Program-made: the position numbers and the translations under genes
Shown: piece after piece, positions 5,092-12,582 of the stretch
Layout: each line of letters opens with the position of its first letter
Numbering within the stretch: position 1 is the first letter of the stretch
Assembly: GCA_021838765.1 (NCBI GenBank)
Contig: JAKCCY010000060.1
Coordinates: forward strand, 1 to 15,465
Direction: 5' to 3'
DNA length: 15,465 bases
Origin: Nitrospirota bacterium
Lineage (GTDB): Bacteria; Nitrospirota_A; Leptospirillia; Leptospirillales; Leptospirillaceae
The notes under the pieces: generated by a model
Databases searched by the model: none
What the model was told of the DNA's origin: nothing
Seen by the model: only the letters and a program-made list of their open reading frames with translations

Positions 5092-6809
5092 GCAACCATT
5101 CCGGGGCTCTGTCGATCATCCTGCTTCTGATCCCTCTCATTCCCTTTATCGGCGGAGCCGTTGTCTTTTTTATGAAAAAAGACGAAAACGCCTCCTACAG
5201 GCTACTGTTTCCCTTCGGAGCGATCTCTCTTCTGGGAGCAGTCATCATGGACATGGCCTCCCCCTGGAATGGCCATCCGGTCAAGTTCGTCCTTTTTCCA
5301 GACCCTTTTTCAGAGATCCCCGGACCGGGGATTTCGATTTCATGGGATCCTCTTTCAGGCATTCTGTCGATCTTTATCCTTCTGGTCTTTCTCAATATTC
5401 TGACATTCTCCCGTCGTACGATGTCGACAGAACCCCATGCCGGAGCCTTTCTCTCCGCATTGTCCCTGGCGGCGGGGTCACTGCTCCTTCTCGTGGAAGC
5501 AAGAAACCTTCTCCTGATCTATCTGGCATGGGAACTTGTCCTTCTGGCATTGATCCTCCTCCTGATTCACCATCGTCACCGATCGCTTTCCGCAATGGGA
5601 GTGATCTCCACCTGGACAATGAACCAGCTCGGCGGCGGGTTGCTTCTCTCAGGATTTCTGCTTGTGGGCAAAATGGCGGGAACCTTCGATCTGGATAGCC
5701 TTTTCCAAAGGCTGAACCAACAAGTTGGACTGCTTCATGGAACCCCACAGGAACTGACACTGGCCACCGCTCTCATCGCCTGCGGACTCTGCATCCGCTC
5801 CGTCCAGTTTCCCTTTCACGGCTGGCTTTTGACAACGCTTGACGCTCCCACCCCCGTCTCGGCCTTCATGCATGCCGGGATCGTGAATGCGGGAGGCTTT
5901 CTCCTGACCAGACTCGCTCCACTTTTCAACACCACTCCACTCGTTCTTGATGGACTTTTTCTTGTTGGCGCAACCACCGCAGTAGCCGGGTCAGCCATCA
6001 TGCTGATCCAGGTTCGGGTCAAAAATACGCTGGTCTATTCCACCATCGGACAAATGGGATACATGATTGCCGAATGCGGGCTTGGGGTTTATCCCGCCGC
6101 CATTTTTCACATGATCGCCCATGGAATATTCAAAGGGACCCTCTTTTTAGGCTCCGGAAGCATCATCCATGAAATCCGGGTCAATGAACACGAGCAAAAA
6201 GGCGTCGTGCGCAGGCTCTTCGGCCGCCATCATAGAGTCGGCATTTTCTTCCTCGGAATGATCGTCATCATTCCACTGGGCTGGCTCTGGTACCACATGA
6301 TAAAAGGCGGAGACTTCCTTCCCAGAAACGGGGCATTCATTCTCATCATGTTTGGCGTCGCAACAGCGATCCAGACCGTTCTCTCCCTGACCAGGTCCCG
6401 CCATCTTCTCACGCCCAAGTCGCTGGCCATCATGTCCGGGGCCCTCATCACACTGGTCGGACTTTACTGGGGATCAATCCATCTCTTTGACCAAATGCTG
6501 GAAATCGTCGTTGGGAAGCCCTCCCCGCAGGAGGTCGACAGCCGATTGAGGTTTCTGGTTCCGGCCACTTTTACCACAATGGCCTACATTCTCTTTCTCG
6601 GAGGCGGCCTCCTGATGAGGGAAGGCAAATCGTCCCCGTCCGTCTCACCGGCTCTTTTAAACAAGATCCATGGTCTCCTGGGAAGGGATTTCGGCATCAC
6701 CTCCTTCGCCAGCAAATTCATCATGGACCCACTTGTGGCATTTTCCCGTTTTATCAGAACCATTTCGATCAGGTCCGGCACCATTTCAACAAAAGACAGG
6801 GAGGGCTGA
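5088..6809 (+). CDS. dabB: DabB, NuoL/MrpA-like membrane subunit of DAB inorganic carbon transporter
   Basis: A polytopic inner-membrane protein of 573 residues from the proton-conducting antiporter family (complex I NuoL, MrpA). In DAB systems it partners DabA and is thought to let H+ or Na+ flow inward to drive one-way CO2 hydration in the cytoplasm. Family marks: the Trp-Glu of helix 5 (Glu149), QFPFHGWL (240-247), DAPTPVSAFMHAGIVNAGG (252-270) with His262, and FH-x3-H-x3-K with His341, His345 and Lys349 as in NuoL. One oddity: the helix-7 lysine of NuoL (GKSAQ) appears here as Arg237 (IRSVQ). Hydrophobic segments cover nearly the whole length to about 510, followed by a short hydrophilic tail. 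ATG 5088 is the first start in the frame after a stop at 5034 and lacks a good ribosome binding site. The stop overlaps the next start as TGATG. The presence of DabA downstream rules out a complex I subunit. Confidence 0.88.
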   Translation: MSNHSGALSIILLLIPLIPFIGGAVVFFMKKDENASYRLLFPFGAISLLGAVIMDMASPWNGHPVKFVLFPDPFSEIPGPGISISWDPLSGILSIFILLVFLNILTFSRRTMSTEPHAGAFLSALSLAAGSLLLLVEARNLLLIYLAWELVLLALILLLIHHRHRSLSAMGVISTWTMNQLGGGLLLSGFLLVGKMAGTFDLDSLFQRLNQQVGLLHGTPQELTLATALIACGLCIRSVQFPFHGWLLTTLDAPTPVSAFMHAGIVNAGGFLLTRLAPLFNTTPLVLDGLFLVGATTAVAGSAIMLIQVRVKNTLVYSTIGQMGYMIAECGLGVYPAAIFHMIAHGIFKGTLFLGSGSIIHEIRVNEHEQKGVVRRLFGRHHRVGIFFLGMIVIIPLGWLWYHMIKGGDFLPRNGAFILIMFGVATAIQTVLSLTRSRHLLTPKSLAIMSGALITLVGLYWGSIHLFDQMLEIVVGKPSPQEVDSRLRFLVPATFTTMAYILFLGGGLLMREGKSSPSVSPALLNKIHGLLGRDFGITSFASKFIMDPLVAFSRFIRTISIRSGTISTKDREG

Positions 6810-8218
6810 TGAAAGAGCCTTTTCTCCTGACCGTCCTCCTTCTTCTTCCCATCATTTCAATGGCATTGAGCTTTTTCTCCACCAGAAAAGGTTCCCCGAA
6901 CACCACGGGGAGGAATCCGGTGGCCCATTTCTCAAATCTCTGGCCAATGCTCATCTTCTCGCTTGCAGCCACCATACTGGGAAAAAGACTTGGAGCCCCG
7001 CTGACGTTTACGGTTCTGGCATCGCTCCCCATTCTCCTGTTTATTCCGGTTGAAGATAACAGTGGCCTCATCCTGAAATCACGCAGAATCGGCTCGCTCC
7101 TCTTCATTTTCTTTGCCACCGGCTTTCTCGTCTCACCGGATTCTCTCTGGGCGACCATTTTCTGGGAAGGACTCCTCACCGCCCTTCTCTTCTCCGGAAC
7201 ATTCGGAAAGATGACAAAAGTCGACGATGTGTTCCGAACCAACGGGATCCCCTTTCCCCTTGCGGCCTCAGCTCTCTTGTTCCCGGCTTCCATGTGGCTT
7301 TCGGGAACACTCCCGGGAGAACACCTTCACATTACCCTCTTCTCCTTCATGACAGGACTTGTCTCGCTCGGGCTCTTCCTGCCATCGGCCCCTTTCATGA
7401 ACTGGCTTATTTTTTATCCCGATGACAGACACAAAGAGCGAAATTTTTTCCAGAAAGTGGCTGTTTCGCTTGTCGCGGCCGATGGCATCTGCCGATTCGT
7501 CCTTCCGCAGGAGGCTATTTCCGGACAGCATTTCCTGTTTTCTGATGGCCGCTTGACCGGAATTTCCATTTTTCTCCTTTTATCCGCTCTCCTTGCCCAA
7601 ATACAGGGACTGGCCCTTGCATGGACTGAACCCGTTCTCTTTCGCAGGATCTCATTCCTCTTCTTCTCCCAGTCGACACTTCTTGCCGCATCCCTTTTTC
7701 TGGGAGGAGGCGATCGGACGTCCATCCTGACTCTTCTGGCCGTGACACTGGTCGTATGCAGCGTCACCATCGCCATGCCGCTTTTCCATATCGAGAAGCA
7801 GACCCGCCACCGGACCCTTTCAAACCTCGGAGGTCTCCTGATCAATATGCCGAGAACAGGAACCCTGATGGCACTGGGAAGTATCGCTTTTTCAGGATTT
7901 CCCGGATTCGCCATGGCTTCGGCATTCTCATTCTTTCCATTTTCCGACTGGACAAAATCCCCTCTTTTCTTCTCCCTCCTGCTGGTCACAGCATCAGGAA
8001 TTCTTCTCGGGCGAACACTGGGAAGCCTTTTCCTGGGCGAAGATCCAAAGGCTTCCTACCGTCCAAGGGACCTCTCCATCGCTTCGTTCTCCCTGGGGAT
8101 CCTGCTTCTGTTCCCGCTTTCTGTCCTGGCTTTCCATCCGCCGGGAGCCGAACGCGGGAAAGGGCCGGCTCCGGATCTGAAGCAGTCTCATTCGTTAAAG
8201 ACAGGACCTGACCGATGA
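6809..8218 (+). CDS. Second, degenerate NuoL/NuoM-like membrane subunit of the DAB operon
   Basis: A 469-residue very hydrophobic protein, overlapping dabB (TGATG) and dabA (ATGA), with AGGGAGG before its ATG. Several stretches match the antiporter fold in order: FWEGLL (118-123) with the helix-5 Trp-Glu; PFMNWL (195-200) where active members have PFHGWL; a RRISFLFFSQSTLL segment (279-292) like the KR.LAYSSISQ region; and NLGGLLINMP...GSIAFSGFPGF (339-367) like the GL...MP...LAGLPP segment. The helix-7 lysine, the His of PFH, the PTPVSAxxH block and the FH-x3-H-x3-K helix are not recognisable. I infer a non-conducting paralog that scaffolds or regulates DabB/DabA, though gating by other residues is possible. 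Its tight placement between dabB and dabA says it belongs to the complex. Confidence 0.65.
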   Translation: MKEPFLLTVLLLLPIISMALSFFSTRKGSPNTTGRNPVAHFSNLWPMLIFSLAATILGKRLGAPLTFTVLASLPILLFIPVEDNSGLILKSRRIGSLLFIFFATGFLVSPDSLWATIFWEGLLTALLFSGTFGKMTKVDDVFRTNGIPFPLAASALLFPASMWLSGTLPGEHLHITLFSFMTGLVSLGLFLPSAPFMNWLIFYPDDRHKERNFFQKVAVSLVAADGICRFVLPQEAISGQHFLFSDGRLTGISIFLLLSALLAQIQGLALAWTEPVLFRRISFLFFSQSTLLAASLFLGGGDRTSILTLLAVTLVVCSVTIAMPLFHIEKQTRHRTLSNLGGLLINMPRTGTLMALGSIAFSGFPGFAMASAFSFFPFSDWTKSPLFFSLLLVTASGILLGRTLGSLFLGEDPKASYRPRDLSIASFSLGILLLFPLSVLAFHPPGAERGKGPAPDLKQSHSLKTGPDR

Positions 8219-11200
8219 ACAACGACCTGACACCCGCCAGCATCGAACTGAGATCCAGAATCCGGCTGGCGCTGGCCATGATCCCCACCGCCTGGCCTCT
8301 TGACGGATTTATTCACCATAATCCTCTCCACGGTCTGACGGACCTCCACTTTACAAAAGCGCTTTCTCAGGGCGCCACCCTGTTTGGAGGCGGCGTATGG
8401 CCAACGCGACTCTATCTCAGGGAGCAGTTCAAAAAAGGCTCACTCACCCGCTCTTCGCTTCGAAAAACGCTTCCCGAAGCGAAGGTCCTTCAGGAAAGCC
8501 CCGATACGGACCACTCATTGGAACTTGATTCCCAAGGCTATGCCGACATACCGGCACTGACCCTTTCCAAGATTTTCATGGCTGAACTGCTTCTCGATCC
8601 GCCGACACCGGTTTTCTGGAACAGGGACTGGCAGAGTTCGCTCCCCGGGGAAGAATCGGAGGATCCGGCCTGGGAATCCATTATCGATGAGCTCTTTCAC
8701 TCGCAGGAGGAGCTTGGATTTTCCCCGGACCGAAAAGCCATCAGGGACACACTTGTCTCGATCGGACAAAAAGTCAGTGAGCTCCATCCTCATATTTCCC
8801 CCATGAGAAAACCGTCCATCACCTCATTTTCTCCGTTTACCTTCAAAGAAAGGTCTCACGGCGGACATCTCTTTCTCGAAGACGGGCTTCTTTCCGATCC
8901 CATTGACCACATCAACAGTCTGATCAATGGCATTTCTCCCGACAAGTTTTCTCTCGACCGCCTCAAGCCAACCCCTCTCGAGTGGCTGGACCGGCTCTCG
9001 GGGACATCCCTCGTCTCCCGTCTCGACAGCGCCATGAGCGAAGCCGCTGCCCAGTTCATGGACAATGGACAGGCCTTCTGGACTCTTCCCGAACGAGAGA
9101 AGGGGTTCTTTGCCGTCTTTAAAAAACGCTGGAGCGATCCTCTTCTCGCCCCTGACCAAATTTCGTCATGCTCCGGGCGTCTGGCCCTTCTTCCGGACTC
9201 CCCCGAAGAAGCGATGCTCCATGTTCTAAAAGAGATGGGAATACCTCCTTCTGAATGGGTTGCCCTTTTCTACCGGGAGTTTTCATTTCTTCCAGGATGG
9301 TCCGGAACGATACGATGGATGTCCGAGTCCCATGAACATCGCTCCTTCCCTCCCATCGACCCGACCGAATGGATCTCTCTGCGCCTCTGCACCGAGTACC
9401 TGCTCGGGGAGCCGCTGACCCAGTCGCTCTGGGATGTCCCCTTTTCAAGGCCAGCCCTGTCCGCTCTTTGCAAACGATACCCGGAAGAGGCCGCCATCCG
9501 GCTTCTGGGGCTTCATCCCGACCTTCCGCAGGAGATTGCCGGGAAGATCGAGGAAGCAACCATGCAGAGACCGTTTAACGAATCTTCCTCCGGATGGGAA
9601 GGACTCTGGGATGATCTCGTTGCCTCCCACTGCCGAAACCAGCCCTTTATTGACCTCATCATTGCCCTTTCCCGGCTCTGGACCATGGAAGAAGGTCGCC
9701 TCCCCGATCCGGCAACACTGACGCTGGAACAGGTCTCCCTCCTCGCCCGCGGGTTTTCAATGGTCAACCGGGAGAGGCTTCCGCTCTGGGGACTTCTCGC
9801 ACTTGAACACCATTACCGCCTGGAGCTTCTCGGACAGATCGCCAGTCGTCCCGAAAAACGCGTTTCCCCGGGCGGTACGCCTCCAAAAAACCAGCTTCTT
9901 TTCTGCATCGATGTCCGATCGGAGTCTGTCAGGAGGCATCTTGAAGCGATCGGTCCCTACGAGACAAGGGGCGTTGCAGGATTTTTCGGTCTGCCTATTG
10001 CCTTCAGGTCCTTTGGTGCAACGATCTTTCACCGCCAGTCTCCGCCAATCGTCTCTCCCAGAATATTTCTGTGGGAGTTGCACAGACCTTTTGCGGTCCG
10101 CTCGATGCGCCACTTTTTTCAGGGACGCCGGATCTGGCGCTGGATGAACCATCTTCTCCACGAATTAAAAAATAACGTCGTCACCCCCTATGTCCTCGTC
10201 GAAGCGATCGGCTGGATATCCGGCGTTCCCTTTTTCGGCAGGACCCTTTTCCCGAGGCGCTATGGGGAGCTTGCCGAGACAATCACCGCATCTGTCCTCC
10301 CTGACGTGCCCACAATGGTGCCCCTCGACAAGATTTCCGAAAAGGAGGCCAGGGATATCGTCGCACAGGAACAACGCCAGATCATTCGGCAAGTCATCGC
10401 GGAAAAGTACGGAAAAAAGGACCTTCCCAAGATCCCCGGGAGGGCCATCGAGGAATTTCTCTTCATGATCTTGTCCAGCGGCCATGAAGGAGGAAATCCC
10501 CAGACCACACTGGGAAAGCTTATCGGGTTGACACCGAAAGAGGAGGAAGACTTTGTCCGCGACCTCCGGGAGATCCATCACCTGACGCCAAGGATGGCGG
10601 CCAACCGCATCGAAGAGCTCGCACGTGTCGGACTGACACCGAACGAGCAGGCCAATCTTGCCGAAACGGTACTCACGATCTCCGGCCTCAGAAACAACCT
10701 TGGACGGCTCGTCCTTTTTCTCGGACACCGAAGCCGGTCTGAAAACAACCCCTTTGAATCCGCACTCGACTGCGGCGCCTGCGGCGGACGAGACGGATCT
10801 CCCAACGCCCGTGTTTCTGCAGGTCTTCTGAACCGTCCGGCGGTTCGGGAGATCCTTCAAAAAAGGGGAATCATCATCCCGCCCGATACTTTCTTCATGG
10901 CCGGAGTCCATGAGACCACGACAGACCGATTCTTCTTCTATGACCAGGAAGACTGGCCGGAGAGCCACCTCCCTGAAATCGGCATTCTGATCAGGGACCT
11001 CCGGACAGCGGGAACCCTTTCCGCCATGGAGCGCCAGGTGACCTTCCCGGACGCTTCTCCACAATCGCCGAAGATGTCGCAGCTCTCGCTTGTCAAACGC
11101 GCTCACGACTGGGCTGAAGTCCGTCCGGAATGGGGGCTTTCCGGAAACGCGGCCCTTGTCATCGGAAATCGCTCGCTGACTTCAGGGCTGAATCTTTCCA

Positions 11201-11670
11201 ACCGGGTGTTTCTGCAAGAATACAATCATTTTGAAGACCCCAAGGGGAAATGGCTTGAGACCCTTCTCTCCGGACCGATGGTCGTGGCCTGGTGGATCAA
11301 TCTCGAGCATTATTTTTCTTCTGTCGATCCAAGAGTCTGGGGATCGGGAAGCAAGGTTTCCCACAATGTGACCGGACGGCTTGGCGTCGTGGTCGGCCAC
11401 GAGGGAGACCTGAGATTTGGCCTGCCCCGACAGACCGTCATGGACCGGAACAGAAAGCTCAGGCATGATCCCCTCAGGCTTCTGGTGATTGTTGAAACCA
11501 GCAGGGAAAGAATGAGCATGGCCCTTCAGGCCTCTCCGGCCATCCGGAAGGTCTTCGATCTCGAATGGGCCACTCTTGTCATCAAGGAACCGGAGAGGAC
11601 GGGATTCTGGCGATATGAGGCAGGTGGATCCTGGATCGCAGAAGAGATTCAGCCGCCGATCGCCTTTTAA
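8215..11670 (+). CDS. dabA: DabA, DUF2309/UPF0753 beta-carbonic-anhydrase-like subunit
   Basis: A 1151-residue protein without evident membrane helices, the catalytic partner of DabB. DAB complexes hydrate CO2 to bicarbonate in the cytoplasm in an energy-coupled, one-way manner. The zinc site is intact: Cys564 and the Asp566/Arg568 dyad in LLFCIDVRSES, then His838 and Cys853 in GHRSRSENNPFESALDCGACGG. The 15-residue His-Cys spacing equals that recalled for Halothiobacillus DabA2 (C351, D353, H524, C539). The N-terminal DUF2309 hallmark FIHHNPLHGL is at 32-41. The protein is about 320 residues longer than DabA2 (about 830), with roughly 210 extra before the first ligand and 100 between the ligand blocks; the C-terminal part is of similar length. 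ATG 8215 overlaps the previous stop, implying coupled translation. A PII-like gene follows after 27 bp. Confidence 0.92.
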   Translation: MNNDLTPASIELRSRIRLALAMIPTAWPLDGFIHHNPLHGLTDLHFTKALSQGATLFGGGVWPTRLYLREQFKKGSLTRSSLRKTLPEAKVLQESPDTDHSLELDSQGYADIPALTLSKIFMAELLLDPPTPVFWNRDWQSSLPGEESEDPAWESIIDELFHSQEELGFSPDRKAIRDTLVSIGQKVSELHPHISPMRKPSITSFSPFTFKERSHGGHLFLEDGLLSDPIDHINSLINGISPDKFSLDRLKPTPLEWLDRLSGTSLVSRLDSAMSEAAAQFMDNGQAFWTLPEREKGFFAVFKKRWSDPLLAPDQISSCSGRLALLPDSPEEAMLHVLKEMGIPPSEWVALFYREFSFLPGWSGTIRWMSESHEHRSFPPIDPTEWISLRLCTEYLLGEPLTQSLWDVPFSRPALSALCKRYPEEAAIRLLGLHPDLPQEIAGKIEEATMQRPFNESSSGWEGLWDDLVASHCRNQPFIDLIIALSRLWTMEEGRLPDPATLTLEQVSLLARGFSMVNRERLPLWGLLALEHHYRLELLGQIASRPEKRVSPGGTPPKNQLLFCIDVRSESVRRHLEAIGPYETRGVAGFFGLPIAFRSFGATIFHRQSPPIVSPRIFLWELHRPFAVRSMRHFFQGRRIWRWMNHLLHELKNNVVTPYVLVEAIGWISGVPFFGRTLFPRRYGELAETITASVLPDVPTMVPLDKISEKEARDIVAQEQRQIIRQVIAEKYGKKDLPKIPGRAIEEFLFMILSSGHEGGNPQTTLGKLIGLTPKEEEDFVRDLREIHHLTPRMAANRIEELARVGLTPNEQANLAETVLTISGLRNNLGRLVLFLGHRSRSENNPFESALDCGACGGRDGSPNARVSAGLLNRPAVREILQKRGIIIPPDTFFMAGVHETTTDRFFFYDQEDWPESHLPEIGILIRDLRTAGTLSAMERQVTFPDASPQSPKMSQLSLVKRAHDWAEVRPEWGLSGNAALVIGNRSLTSGLNLSNRVFLQEYNHFEDPKGKWLETLLSGPMVVAWWINLEHYFSSVDPRVWGSGSKVSHNVTGRLGVVVGHEGDLRFGLPRQTVMDRNRKLRHDPLRLLVIVETSRERMSMALQASPAIRKVFDLEWATLVIKEPERTGFWRYEAGGSWIAEEIQPPIAF

Positions 11671-11697
11671 GCAAACATTCAAAAAAAAGAGGTTCTC

Positions 11698-12039
11698 ATG
11701 GCAGGACTTAAGCTGTATTCCGTAAAAAAAGTGGAGATCATCACCGCAGGAGAACATCTTCCCTTTCTCCGGGAGCTTCTTGACGACGTCAAGGTCTCAG
11801 GCTACACGATCATTCCTGATGTCTCGGGAAAGGGCCACAGCGGATTCCATGAGGCACAGCTCATGTTCAACGACATGAGCATTCTGGTCATGGTCATCAC
11901 CGTTGTCCCGGAATCCTGGGTCGAGACGATCCTGTCCGGACTCGCACCTCTTTTCGAGCGCTACTCCGGAGTTGTCTTTGTCTCGGATGTGCAGGTCAGC
12001 AGAAGGGAATATTTCGGGGAAACAGGCCAGACGACCTGA
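11698..12039 (+). CDS. PII-like regulatory protein of the DAB operon
   Basis: A 113-residue protein with the PII (GlnB-like) ferredoxin fold pattern: beta strand VKKVEII, helix HLPFLRELLDDV, strand YTIIPDVSGKG, strand ILVMVITVVP, helix SWVETILSGLAPLFERY, strand GVVFVSDVQV and a basic end, SRREYF. The classical long T-loop with its uridylylated tyrosine is missing; GKGHSGFHE (44-52) stands in its place, as in PII-like proteins coded beside DAB/bicarbonate transporters (compare SbtB and CPII). Such proteins form trimers that bind adenine nucleotides, and in some cases bicarbonate, and control the transporter. Ligand and target here are inferred from position. ATG 11698 follows AAGAGG at five nt. 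It is the last gene of the operon. Confidence 0.82.
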   Translation: MAGLKLYSVKKVEIITAGEHLPFLRELLDDVKVSGYTIIPDVSGKGHSGFHEAQLMFNDMSILVMVITVVPESWVETILSGLAPLFERYSGVVFVSDVQVSRREYFGETGQTT

Positions 12040-12062
12040 TCCCCGAAAGTGGGGTTATTTTT
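12012..12062 (+). terminator. Terminator at the end of the DAB operon, with alternative stems
   Basis: TTTCGGGGA (12012-12020) pairs perfectly with TCCCCGAAA (12040-12048), and CAGG/CCTG (12023-12026/12035-12038) extends the stem inside. The stop codon 12037-12039 lies within the stem. A short stem, CCCC-GAAAGT-GGGG (12041-12054), competes for the same bases and runs straight into TTATTTTT (12055-12062). One or both should end the transcript before the convergent gene. Confidence 0.55.
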
Positions 12063-12582
12063 CCTCGTGAAAAGCCACAAGGGGGTGGAGTGCGATCTCG
12101 TTGTCCAATGCGTGGTAGAAGCGGAGGATACTGTTTCTGGTTGCGCCAAGATCGGGAAGCGACCCGGCCGCCTGTCCCGACATCGAGAGCCTGACACCGT
12201 CAGGGATCGGCGTCTTTGTGAGCGTCAGGGTCTCGAATGTTCTCCAGAACGTGGAAGGAACCGTGATGCGGTAAGTCCCGCCCGTTCCCGACACAGTCAG
12301 GGGCGTGATCGTCCATCCCCGGAAATGCTTGATCGCCCTCATGATGTTCTGGTCAAGAACGACGGTATCACCCTCGTAGTTCCGGTCCATCAGCTCGGGG
12401 AGAGGGTACCCCTGACTGGTCCATGCCCGGTTCATCGAGAAGTAGACCGACAGCCTCTTGAGCGCCCCCGGTGGATTCCAGAGATTGGTGTTATTTGAAA
12501 TCAGGTCCCCCCCGAGGTAGACAAAACAGGCAAGGAACAAAACGGCGATTCCAATAAAGGTCCAGCGCACCGGCCCACTCAT
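12055..12582 (-). CDS. Membrane-anchored protein of unknown function, coupled to trxB
   Basis: A 175-residue protein I do not recognise. Its start ATG (12580-12582) overlaps the trxB stop as ATGA, so the two genes are cotranscribed and translationally coupled. The N-terminus has one hydrophobic segment (WTFIGIAVLFLACFVYLGG, 7-25) with Arg before it, fitting a signal anchor that leaves residues 30-175 in the periplasm. The rest is mixed alpha/beta (YRITVPSTFWRTFETLTLTKT in the middle, then DGVRLSMSG) with no cysteine after residue 19, so it is not a thioredoxin-like partner. A longer frame to 12762 exists but is merely out-of-frame trxB. Only 15 bp separate its stop from the PII-like gene of the other strand. 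Confidence 0.65.
   Translation of the reverse strand: MSGPVRWTFIGIAVLFLACFVYLGGDLISNNTNLWNPPGALKRLSVYFSMNRAWTSQGYPLPELMDRNYEGDTVVLDQNIMRAIKHFRGWTITPLTVSGTGGTYRITVPSTFWRTFETLTLTKTPIPDGVRLSMSGQAAGSLPDLGATRNSILRFYHALDNEIALHPLVAFHEEK

Noticed and set aside
5088..8218. Fragment of respiratory complex I or an Mrp antiporter operon
   Set aside because: No other nuo or mrp gene is present, and the genes overlap into a dabA gene with an intact zinc site.
10165..11106. 313-codon open frame on the minus strand inside dabA
   Set aside because: A shadow of the GC-biased dabA codons; the sense frame holds the conserved zinc-site motifs.
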